Assembly: GCA_002428905.1 (NCBI GenBank)
Contig: DIYD01000140.1
Span: forward strand, 1-6,842
Reading direction: 5' to 3'
DNA length: 6,842 bases
From: Bacteroidetes bacterium UBA6063
Lineage (GTDB): Bacteria > Bacteroidota > Bacteroidia > NS11-12g > UBA9320
Of this stretch, positions 1 to 6,506 are shown in pieces. The notes beneath the pieces are model-generated. The model was not told the DNA's origin. It ran no database searches and saw nothing but the letters and a program-made list of their open reading frames with translations. The first letter of the stretch is position 1. Each line of letters begins with the position of its first letter. The translations under genes and the position numbers were made by a program.

Positions 1-468
1 ATAGCAATAGTATTGATCACATAACAGTTTATCGGTGTATTGTAAGGTAGATGCATCTACCTCGGCAATTTCATTAAAGCTGATGCCATCTTCTGATCGG
101 TAGATAACGTATTTGTCAACGCCATTCCAGCCCGTGTACGTGGTCCAGTCAAGATTTAGCGCAAAGTTTTCACCAGGTGTTACGTTTAATATAATCGGAC
201 AGTGTGAAATCGATAGTCGTCCTTCATCGCCACAATTGTTGGTATGAGACAAGCTAAAGCAGTGACTTTCTTTAAGGTCTGCATAGTTTACACGAATCAT
301 CGATTCCTGATTAATTACACCTTTGTAAAGTACCTGCTGAGACCCGTTGTCATACACTGTTGTGTGACTAAGGAATTCTGGGTCTATATCGCTCCAATGT
401 ACCTCAATCTCATCCATGTCGTTTACCGTAACATAGGTGATCTCGCCTTGAGGGATATCGTCTATACC
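1..468 (-). other. Ig/fibronectin-III-like segment following the PKD array
   Basis: Residues 1154-1309 of the giant protein differ from the PKD repeats. The first module (about 1154-1245) has alternating beta-strand-like stretches with EVHWSD near 1174-1179, and contains Cys1222, Cys1232 and Cys1243. A second module starts near 1246 with LNLDW (1257-1261), then TGWNGV, a YVIYRSEDG strand-turn (1273-1281) and a run ending in Cys1303 and Cys1308 at the window edge. The W-x(n)-YRS pattern resembles fibronectin type III modules found just before the sorting domain of Bacteroidetes gliding-motility-associated proteins. The fold assignment comes from pattern only. Confidence 0.55.
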
Positions 469-3400
469 ACGCACCACAACCGAAGAATCGAAACTGCCAG
501 CACAGCCTTCTGGCGTAATGGCAGTAAGATTCAACACGTACTTACCCGATTGGTTAATGGTCAGGTCGTACGCAGGAACTTTAGTAGTGTCTAAAATTGC
601 AAGATTGTTGATTGACCAAACCCAGTCGGTTACCGTGGTGTTGTTTAGGGTGTGACCTACGGTCATCACCTTTTCATTGAGGCAGGGTACTTGTGTAAAC
701 GAAAAATTGACTACTGGATTTTCGTGTACCTGCACTGCAAAAGTTGAAGTGTCTGAACAGTTGTTCGAGTTGGTTACAACCAACTGAATTGTGTGGTTTC
801 CGGTCTGGGATAATGAAGGATTAATGGAGGTCTCTCTCGAGATTTCCGTACCATTTAAAAGCCAACTTCTGCTTGTAATTCTTTGGCTTTCATCATTCAA
901 TGCGACCTGAACAGGGGAGCATCCTTCAAAATTTCCATCCGATGGAACCGCCGTCGGAGACTTCAACACCACCACGGTGTCTGGACTTTCGTATACGGCA
1001 GCACAACCAAGGCTGTCGCGTACATATAAACTCGGTATATATGTTTGTCTTAAATTGGTGGTTAAGACGTGGTAAACGTGTTTATCAAATTTTTGTGTAG
1101 AGTCTAATTGTGTGTTATCGTCGAAGTTGAAGAAGTAGTCTTTAACCGACGTACTTTTATTCACAAAGCCCACTTCTAACGGCTCACATCCAACCGGATT
1201 GACAACTTCAAAATCAGGCACCGGACCAAATACTTTAACAAAGTTGTCTCGGGTTAAGGTATCGGCACAACCCAAATAACTTTTTGAAATCAGACTAACA
1301 TCAAAGCCGTCATTAAAACCGGTATTGCGATTGTATATATTGGCTATTTGCTTGTCTGTGGTTGTGATCTTTGAATCATCTCCGAAATCCCAGAAAAAGG
1401 TATCGGCATTTACACTAAACGTGTTAAACTGGGCATACGCTGGTGCGCAGAATAAATGCGTATCGGCAAGTTCAAAACCACTTTGTACAATAATCGATTG
1501 TAAGGTCTTAGACATTGTATCGAAACATGTGTTCTCCTTAGAAGCAATGAGTTCGATGGTATAAACCTCGTTCGACTTTGGTGTAAAACGCGCATGGTTC
1601 GTGTCGAGCTCAAGTGCGTATTTACCATTTGTGTGTACGGTCCAGGTGTAATCCGCTTCACCCATTGCCGAAGTGTTTTTGAGATACAGTTCTTCAAATG
1701 CACAAATGGAGTCCTGATTTAATTCAAAGCTTGCTTCAACTCCGGCGTATATAACGGTTGATTTGTTGCCAACACCACAACCCGCGCTGTTCTCAGCATG
1801 AACGTAAATGGTATATGCGCCTTTTTTTGTTATCGATATTTTGGGATTCTTTGCATGAAGATCGTCTATTGTTGCACCCTCATTCGGTAAGATACTCCAG
1901 CTGTAACTCAATGCGTCAGAACTATGTCCAACATGCACATTCGCAGTTGTGTTAAACCTTGGCGCAACATTCATAGGCAGACATCCATTGTCTTTGTCGA
2001 CTTCAATTGTGCCTGACAATCCGTTTACGTCAACCGCATTGAATTTGGTCATTGAATCTCGGCATCCATTGTTGATCTGATGAATGTATTTCACGTGATA
2101 AGGTCCCATTCGGTCTAGTTTGACATGCACCGTTTTTGCGGTATCTAACTGCAGGAATTCACCTACTTTTCCACCAGCCTGATACACTTCCCATCCAAAG
2201 GTGAATGGTGCTTCTACCGGGGTTGTTTTAGCTGTAATTTCGACTTCCGTACCGTTGCAAATGGTTGGGTCTGAAATCTCAAAATCAATTTTTGGCTCGA
2301 TAATATGTATGAAATCGTCTGCCTTTAGTGTGTCTTTACACCCGATGGTATTTCCTGCAAATAGCTTCACATCATAAAAGCCGGGTTTGCTGAATTTTTG
2401 ATCGATGTACGGTCCTTTGCCCTGGTTGTAAATTGTCTTACCATCCAGGTCATAAACTACCCAGTAGAAAGAATCTCCCGACATGTAAGAGCTTGCTGGT
2501 GTATTGTGTCGTAATGTGATTAACTGATTTACACAACCAATTTTCTCTTCCTTGCTTATCGTAGGACGAATAGAGTCTACGCGTATGAACTGACGACCAA
2601 ACATGGTGTCTTTACAACCGTATTGGTCTGATGCAATTAGCTCAATAGAGTATCGCCCCCATTTCTTACTCGCATATGTGAGTTTCTTGCCATTTTCTTT
2701 GCGAATAACATTGTCTGCGATATCAAGTACCTTCCACTGGTAAGTCAACGGCTCATTGTTGTATGCAGATGACTGGTTTTTGATGTGTGTTGTATGCGGT
2801 ATAAAGCAATGGTAGTTATCGTTACTGGAGAACCTGGCCTGCACATCCTTTACACGTACGGCATTTTTGATTTTGGCCACAGAAAAACATCCGGCATCGT
2901 TCAGTAAGAGGCTAATATCGTAATCACCTGGCGTATTGTATTTTGTTTTTATCTCCGTGTTCGATACCATTACCGTATCAGGAGAACCAGCCAACAACCA
3001 GATGTAGGTTCCGCTCCCTGGGTTTTTTACCTTCACCGTTGTTTGGTTCTTCAAACAAAGAATGGAATCTTCAACTTCAATATTTAATGGTAGGGAATCT
3101 CCAAAATGCAAGTAGTCTTTCTTCTCCATTTCGTGTTTACAACCGTTTGTGGTTGTGACCATCAAAGCAGCGCCAAACTTTCCAGGTTTAACATAGGTGA
3201 GTTTTGGTGGATTCTTTTTGTTTGACGATTTGATATTCGCTCCTTCGAACTTCCAGTGATACGTCTGTACTTTTTCATCGAACGCGTTTACGCTTCCGGT
3301 AAACTGAACGTTTTTGGTTACACATCCTGAAGTTTGATCTGCATAAAAGTCAACCGATACATCTGCGTGCACTTGCGCTACATTGAAGTGCTCCTTAACA

Positions 3401-3927
3401 TTCGAACAACCAAAAGAATCTGTGATCACCTGGTATACATTTTTGGAACCTGTAGTCGAAAATCGGTGTACCAGCGTATTGGTTGAATTGGCGTAGTTTG
3501 TGCCATCGACAATCCAGCTAATAGACTGGGTGTGTGGTGTTGTATTAATAAGGGTTACGGTATCCGGACCATCGCATAATTTTTTTCTTGAAATTTCGAA
3601 GCTGGGATTGGGTTTACCTAAAATCTGGGCAATGCTGTTTTCTGCTACTACACAGGAGTTTCCGCCAGGGAAGGTCACTTTCACCCGAACATTAACGGTT
3701 TGAGGGTGCAAATAGAATTCATGAACGGTGTCGGTGTTTGCAACATATCCTTTACCAAAATCCCATAAAAATGAAGATCCTGTTGGAGCGCCAGACAATT
3801 TGAAATTCACAATACCAGGAGCGCATTGAAATTTTTTGTCAACCGAAAGTTTTAATTGGGAGCATTGCGAAAACGCAGCAAAATGCTGAAGCGCCGTGAA
3901 AACGGCCGTAGTTAATAATTTTCTCAT
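1..3927 (-). CDS. Giant secreted PKD-repeat protein (adhesin-like), C-terminus cut off by the left window edge
   Basis: The frame read leftward from the ATG at 3927 stays open for 1309 codons to base 1, so the gene is 3'-incomplete. Residues 1-21 look like a signal peptide: MRK, a hydrophobic stretch, then AAFSQ before Cys22. Residues 22-1153 form thirteen PKD-like domains of about 87 residues. Several carry the PKD aromatic core (WDFG at 55-58 and 846-849; related W-x-V/F/I cores elsewhere), and most end in a GC-x-D-T type turn and a beta strand. From 1154 on the sequence changes to Ig/fibronectin-III-like modules with a YRSEDG motif near 1276-1281. In Bacteroidetes this architecture is typical of large surface or secreted proteins ending in a type IX (gliding-motility-associated, type B) sorting domain; that domain would lie outside the window, so this route is inferred. 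The likely role is adhesion or matrix formation; no catalytic domain is visible. No Shine-Dalgarno precedes the start. The next in-frame Met is far downstream, and the signal peptide supports this start. Confidence 0.93.
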   Translation of the reverse strand, partial: MRKLLTTAVFTALQHFAAFSQCSQLKLSVDKKFQCAPGIVNFKLSGAPTGSSFLWDFGKGYVANTDTVHEFYLHPQTVNVRVKVTFPGGNSCVVAENSIAQILGKPNPSFEISRKKLCDGPDTVTLINTTPHTQSISWIVDGTNYANSTNTLVHRFSTTGSKNVYQVITDSFGCSNVKEHFNVAQVHADVSVDFYADQTSGCVTKNVQFTGSVNAFDEKVQTYHWKFEGANIKSSNKKNPPKLTYVKPGKFGAALMVTTTNGCKHEMEKKDYLHFGDSLPLNIEVEDSILCLKNQTTVKVKNPGSGTYIWLLAGSPDTVMVSNTEIKTKYNTPGDYDISLLLNDAGCFSVAKIKNAVRVKDVQARFSSNDNYHCFIPHTTHIKNQSSAYNNEPLTYQWKVLDIADNVIRKENGKKLTYASKKWGRYSIELIASDQYGCKDTMFGRQFIRVDSIRPTISKEEKIGCVNQLITLRHNTPASSYMSGDSFYWVVYDLDGKTIYNQGKGPYIDQKFSKPGFYDVKLFAGNTIGCKDTLKADDFIHIIEPKIDFEISDPTICNGTEVEITAKTTPVEAPFTFGWEVYQAGGKVGEFLQLDTAKTVHVKLDRMGPYHVKYIHQINNGCRDSMTKFNAVDVNGLSGTIEVDKDNGCLPMNVAPRFNTTANVHVGHSSDALSYSWSILPNEGATIDDLHAKNPKISITKKGAYTIYVHAENSAGCGVGNKSTVIYAGVEASFELNQDSICAFEELYLKNTSAMGEADYTWTVHTNGKYALELDTNHARFTPKSNEVYTIELIASKENTCFDTMSKTLQSIIVQSGFELADTHLFCAPAYAQFNTFSVNADTFFWDFGDDSKITTTDKQIANIYNRNTGFNDGFDVSLISKSYLGCADTLTRDNFVKVFGPVPDFEVVNPVGCEPLEVGFVNKSTSVKDYFFNFDDNTQLDSTQKFDKHVYHVLTTNLRQTYIPSLYVRDSLGCAAVYESPDTVVVLKSPTAVPSDGNFEGCSPVQVALNDESQRITSRSWLLNGTEISRETSINPSLSQTGNHTIQLVVTNSNNCSDTSTFAVQVHENPVVNFSFTQVPCLNEKVMTVGHTLNNTTVTDWVWSINNLAILDTTKVPAYDLTINQSGKYVLNLTAITPEGCAGSFDSSVVVRGIDDIPQGEITYVTVNDMDEIEVHWSDIDPEFLSHTTVYDNGSQQVLYKGVINQESMIRVNYADLKESHCFSLSHTNNCGDEGRLSISHCPIILNVTPGENFALNLDWTTYTGWNGVDKYVIYRSEDGISFNEIAEVDASTLQYTDKLLCDQYYCY
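469..3864 (-). repeat. Thirteen tandem PKD-like domains with paired cysteines
   Basis: Protein-level repeat array covering residues 22-1153 of the giant protein. Repeats begin near residues 22, 104, 187, 276, 360, 451, 544, 635, 729, 814, 900, 989 and 1068. Each has one early and one late cysteine: 35/92, 118/174, 202/263, 291/347, 374/438, 465/530, 557/622, 649/717, 742/801, 827/887, 914/975, 1003/1057 and 1082/1141. The within-pair spacing is 54-68 residues. The late cysteine usually sits in G-C-x-D-[TS] or a close variant, followed about ten residues later by a hydrophobic strand that leads into the next repeat. The repeats are strongly diverged at both protein and DNA level, so this is an old expansion rather than recent tandem duplication. 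Pairing into one disulfide per domain is an inference from the regular spacing. Confidence 0.85.
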
Positions 3928-3972
3928 CACAAGCTGGCGTTTTTAGTAGTAGTAGTCGCATTGCCAGCGGCA

Positions 3973-4003
3973 CAAAGTAAGTGAAAAAAGTTATTAACAC
4001 CAA
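3973..4003 (-). promoter_or_regulatory. Candidate Bacteroidetes-type promoter for the PKD-repeat gene
   Basis: On the minus strand a TTG (complement of 4001-4003) is followed after 20 bases by TTACTTTG (complement of 3973-3980). This is one mismatch from the Bacteroidetes -7 consensus TAnnTTTG, and the spacing to the -33 TTG fits. Transcription would start near 3966, giving a leader of about 40 bases. It is a motif match only; such short motifs also occur by chance in AT-rich DNA. Confidence 0.4.
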
Positions 4004-4012
4004 ATTGTTAAT
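3993..4012. promoter_or_regulatory. Perfect 7-bp inverted repeat, candidate operator
   Basis: ATTAACA at 3993-3999 and its exact reverse complement TGTTAAT at 4006-4012 flank the 6-base spacer CCAAAT. The palindrome lies in the divergent intergenic region and its spacer contains the proposed -33 TTG of the leftward promoter, so a dimeric regulator bound here could block or modulate transcription of the giant gene. It is AT-rich, and chance occurrence is possible. A transcript hairpin is less likely because the site lies upstream of the inferred start for the minus gene and upstream of the plus promoter. Confidence 0.35.
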
Positions 4013-4067
4013 CATTTTGAGGCGATAGAAACGGTCGATTTAAAGATGAAGTTAAGCCTCTGATCTG

Positions 4068-4097
4068 TTGCAGTATAAGGCAATTGTGTTAATTTCG
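4068..4097 (+). promoter_or_regulatory. Candidate promoter for the TPR lipoprotein gene
   Basis: TTG at 4068-4070 is followed after 19 bases by TAATTTCG at 4090-4097, one mismatch from the Bacteroidetes TAnnTTTG element at suitable spacing. The start of transcription would fall near 4103, leaving a leader of only about 10 bases before the ATG at 4114. Either the leader is very short or the true promoter lies further upstream. Motif evidence only. Confidence 0.4.
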
Positions 4098-4113
4098 TCC
4101 CAAATTTTATGCG

Positions 4114-4914
4114 ATGAAAAAATTAGTGGTATTGTGTACAGTGATTTACGGTTTGACAGCCTGTAATGCACCTTCAACTGGAAACGGAGCATCGGTTGAT
4201 TTAACCGAGACAAACAAGCGTTTATATGAGCGTGCTGTAAAAATGGGGGACGATCGAACTGCCATGGTAGCTTTGAACTATTTGTTGTTAAACGATACAA
4301 ATAATTACGAATACACAGATTCACTTGCCCGTATTTATCTCACGACAGGCAACCTGAATGCAGGAATCGATCTAGGCTTGAAAGTGATGGACAAGTACCC
4401 GGATAATCACAAACTGTTGGAACTGGTTGCCGTTGCACAAGGGTACAACAGAGACTACATCAAGTCGTATAAGAATTTCAAAAAACTTCATGAAGAAGTG
4501 GGTGATGTGACCTATTTATTCATGATGGCTCAGGTGCTGGTAGAGCAGCAAAACTATAACGGAGCAATAGAAAAACTGGATTTGGTAATTGCCGATACGG
4601 CAACGGGTAGATTTGATGCACCTACTTCATCTGGTGGAATGCAAGAGGTTGATATTAAAGCAGGGGCGTACTTCTTCAAGGCGCAATACGCGTTTTCACA
4701 GAATAAACAGCAACAAGGCGTTGATTTCCTACGTAAGGCGCTGGATATAGATCCAACGTATGAAGCTGCAATTGTAATGGCACAGAACTTAGAATCAATG
4801 GCTCAGCAACAGGCGGCCTATAATCAGCAAATGCAACGTCAGTCAGCTCAACAAAGTGCCGCTAAAACAGAAGCTCAGAAATACGAAGAGTGGAAGCGTA
4901 AGAATGGACAGTAA
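4114..4914 (+). CDS. TPR-containing lipoprotein
   Basis: 266-residue protein. The N-terminus is a lipoprotein signal: MKK, a hydrophobic stretch, then the lipobox L14-T15-A16-C17, so Cys17 is the predicted lipidated residue and the protein should be anchored in a membrane facing the periplasm or surface. The body is helical with tetratricopeptide-like repeats at about 35-62, 66-98, 99-131, 132-162 and 182-216. The clearest are the third (AQVLVEQQNYNGAIEKLD) and the last (FLRKALDIDPTYEAA). A Gly/Ser/Thr-containing insertion at about 161-181 separates the last two. The tail (227-266) is rich in Gln and Ala and ends in charged residues. TPRs mediate protein-protein contacts, so a scaffold or assembly role in the envelope is plausible, but no specific function can be named. 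It is transcribed away from the giant PKD gene. The start is fixed by the signal peptide; there is no Shine-Dalgarno. Its stop codon is one base from that of the convergent adenosyltransferase gene. Confidence 0.9.
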   Translation: MKKLVVLCTVIYGLTACNAPSTGNGASVDLTETNKRLYERAVKMGDDRTAMVALNYLLLNDTNNYEYTDSLARIYLTTGNLNAGIDLGLKVMDKYPDNHKLLELVAVAQGYNRDYIKSYKNFKKLHEEVGDVTYLFMMAQVLVEQQNYNGAIEKLDLVIADTATGRFDAPTSSGGMQEVDIKAGAYFFKAQYAFSQNKQQQGVDFLRKALDIDPTYEAAIVMAQNLESMAQQQAAYNQQMQRQSAQQSAAKTEAQKYEEWKRKNGQ

Positions 4915-4915
4915 G

Positions 4916-5470
4916 CTACGCTTTGGGCTTCCATTCTACTTCTTTGGAGCCTGTTGAATGAGAGATGCTACGCGCAACAGTAAACAGGTAGTCCGATAAT
5001 CGGTTTAGGTAGCGCACTACTTCAGGGCGTAGGTCTATCTGCTTGTTTAACGAAACACAACAGCGTTCAGCTCTACGACAAACGGTTCGAGCTAAATGGG
5101 CCACGGCATTGGTTTGGTTCCCTCCTGGCAATACGAATGATTTCAACGTAGGCAAAGGCTCCGTTAACGCATCAATCCAGTGTTCCAGATCCTTTATGTC
5201 GTTGTCATCAACCCGGTCGAGATTCAGTTTCTCAAATACTTCAGGTAACGAAGCGAGTTCTGAACCGAGCGAGAATAAGTTATTTTGAATGGAAGTAAGT
5301 TGGTCCTTGATTTGTTTTGAGGTATCGGTGGAAGACGAGACCATACCAATTACAGAGTTCAGTTCATCCACAGTTCCATAGGCAGTGATGCGTAAATCAT
5401 CCTTGTCCACCTCGTTCTGACCTAAGATGGACGTCTTTCCCAAGTCGCCTTTTTTGGTATATACCTTCAT
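4916..5470 (-). CDS. pduO: PduO-type ATP:cob(I)alamin adenosyltransferase
   Basis: 184 residues, normal length for the PduO/MMAB family. The enzyme transfers the 5'-deoxyadenosyl group of ATP to reduced corrinoid, making adenosylcobalamin in the cytoplasm, usually for methylmalonyl-CoA mutase or ribonucleotide reductase. Visible family motifs are the N-terminal ATP-binding TKKGDLGKTSILG (5-17), YGTVDELNSVIG (31-42), FVLPGG (112-117), the active-site helix ARTVCRRAER (127-136, with Arg132, Arg133 and Glu135 matching conserved nucleotide-binding positions), and YLNRLSDYLFTVAR (154-167) near the corrinoid site. All key segments are present, so it should be active. It is the last gene of the leftward cluster, starting 2 bases after the gatC stop. 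No B12 riboswitch is possible in that gap and none is visible nearby. No mutase or other B12 gene is in the window. Confidence 0.96.
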   Translation of the reverse strand: MKVYTKKGDLGKTSILGQNEVDKDDLRITAYGTVDELNSVIGMVSSSTDTSKQIKDQLTSIQNNLFSLGSELASLPEVFEKLNLDRVDDNDIKDLEHWIDALTEPLPTLKSFVLPGGNQTNAVAHLARTVCRRAERCCVSLNKQIDLRPEVVRYLNRLSDYLFTVARSISHSTGSKEVEWKPKA

Positions 5471-5472
5471 GT

Positions 5473-5763
5473 CTATTTGTTGATCACCTTCGGAACTTTA
5501 AAATAGTCCGAGTCTGCATTAGGAGCATTTTTAAGTGCTCTTTTTTTGTCTAATGAAGGTTCAACAACATCATCACGCAAATGGTTTGTTCGGTCCGACA
5601 TATAAATTAGCGGTTCTACACCATCGGTGTCCAGACCATTCAATTGTTCACAAAACTCCAGAATACGTTCCAGATCTTGTTTAATCTGCACTTTGTCCTG
5701 GGCTTCGAAGCTCAAACGTGCCAGATGAGAAAGCTCATCGATTTTCTTATCGGTTATCTTCAT
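5473..5763 (-). CDS. gatC: Asp-tRNA(Asn)/Glu-tRNA(Gln) amidotransferase subunit C
   Basis: 96-residue protein, the usual size of GatC. GatC is the small subunit of GatCAB, which amidates mischarged Glu-tRNA(Gln) and/or Asp-tRNA(Asn) using ammonia from glutamine; GatC wraps around and stabilises the GatA-GatB pair. Family signatures are LSHLARLSFE (11-20), a helix with DLERILEF (30-37), LDTDGVEPL (44-52), LRDDVVEPSL (62-71), KNAPNADSDYF (78-88) and VPKV (90-93). The frame extends 20 codons upstream to an ATG at 5823, but that extension lies inside plsC and does not resemble GatC. The start at 5763 (MKITDKK) gives the standard N-terminus. This start lies 17 bases inside plsC, suggesting coupled translation. 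gatA and gatB are not in the window, which is common because gatC is often unlinked. Confidence 0.95.
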   Translation of the reverse strand: MKITDKKIDELSHLARLSFEAQDKVQIKQDLERILEFCEQLNGLDTDGVEPLIYMSDRTNHLRDDVVEPSLDKKRALKNAPNADSDYFKVPKVINK

Positions 5764-6505
5764 TTGCGGCTTCAAAGTTAAGTTTATCGAAGGTATTTTG
5801 GATAATACTGTGGGTCTTCTCAATCAAATCAGGTAAATCTTTATCGGTAAGGTCTGATGTTTCAATAGGTTCATGCACGACCATGCGCATTTTACCAGGA
5901 GTTCCGCCACTTTTGAATCCCCCTTCCGGAAGCCTTTTCCAGTTGTCAACGATTGTAACCGGGACAATCTTAACCTGGTTTTCTATGGCCATACGAAATG
6001 CACCCGATTTAAAACGAACCATTTTAGGCACGTTGTTGGCAATCCCTCCTTCGGGGAATATGCCAAGACTATCTCCATTGGAGAGTGCTTCAGATGCCGC
6101 ATTAAAGGCAGTAACGGACTCGCGTAGACTCTTCCTGTTCACCGATATATCGATGGTTTTAAAAAAGATACTGAACACAGGGATGTTCGCCAGTTCGCTT
6201 TTCGCCAGAAAACGAAAATAGTAGCGTAACTGAACGTTGAGACTTAAGATATCTAAATAGCTAAAGTGGTTGGCAACGAAGATGTACTGGTCGTTTTTGT
6301 TGAGTGGTGCTTCATATGTTGTCCGTGGACGAAGGCCGCTAAAAAACATGATTAACCGGCCCCAGATGCCTCTTAAATTGTGGGCATATTTATACGTCCG
6401 TTCATGGAGCAACAATAACCAAAACGTGGGTAGAAAGACGATGAAAATAGCCAGGAACCACAGGAAGAAATAAACTGCCCAGGCGTATCTCAAGAAGCGG
6501 ATCAT
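5747..6505 (-). CDS. plsC: PlsC-type 1-acyl-sn-glycerol-3-phosphate acyltransferase
   Basis: 252 residues, in the normal range for the LPLAT/PlsC family, which acylates lysophosphatidic acid at the sn-2 position to give phosphatidic acid at the inner membrane. A hydrophobic N-terminal segment (about 8-34) fits a membrane anchor. The catalytic motif H-x4-D is NHFSYLD (79-85, His80 and Asp85). Motif II is around FKTIDISVNRKS (115-126). Motif III is FPEGG (150-154), which binds the glycerol phosphate. The conserved IVPVTI strand (180-185) follows. All catalytic blocks are intact. Acyl chain and exact acceptor cannot be told from sequence; related enzymes acylate ornithine lipids, so the plsC symbol is a family-level call. 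The gene starts one base after the stop of the SRPBCC gene and overlaps gatC by 17 bases. Confidence 0.93.
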   Translation of the reverse strand: MIRFLRYAWAVYFFLWFLAIFIVFLPTFWLLLLHERTYKYAHNLRGIWGRLIMFFSGLRPRTTYEAPLNKNDQYIFVANHFSYLDILSLNVQLRYYFRFLAKSELANIPVFSIFFKTIDISVNRKSLRESVTAFNAASEALSNGDSLGIFPEGGIANNVPKMVRFKSGAFRMAIENQVKIVPVTIVDNWKRLPEGGFKSGGTPGKMRMVVHEPIETSDLTDKDLPDLIEKTHSIIQNTFDKLNFEAANEDNR

Positions 6506-6506
6506 C

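Noticed and set aside
244..594. 116-codon open frame on the plus strand opposite the FN3-like region
   Set aside because: Antisense shadow of the giant gene, with no domain, signal or plausible promoter context.
1410..1703. 97-codon open frame on the minus strand in another frame of the giant gene
   Set aside because: The 1309-codon PKD frame occupies the same strand without interruption and carries clear domain repeats; the shorter frame has no recognisable content.
3944..3956. Short trinucleotide run (TAG x4) in the leader of the giant gene, considered as a phase-variation tract
   Set aside because: Only four units, outside the coding frame and not between the proposed promoter elements; too short for slippage to be likely.
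4913..4923. AAGC-TAC-GCTT hairpin as a bidirectional terminator
   Set aside because: A 4-bp stem with a 3-base loop and no U-tract is too weak for an intrinsic terminator.
5471..5490. B12 riboswitch or separate promoter before the adenosyltransferase gene
   Set aside because: Only two bases separate it from gatC, and no cobalamin-box-like sequence was seen in the upstream coding region.
5718..6221. 167-codon open frame on the plus strand opposite plsC and gatC
   Set aside because: It lies antisense to two genes with clear family motifs, has no recognisable domain, and looks like a low-complexity by-product of the opposite strand's codon use.
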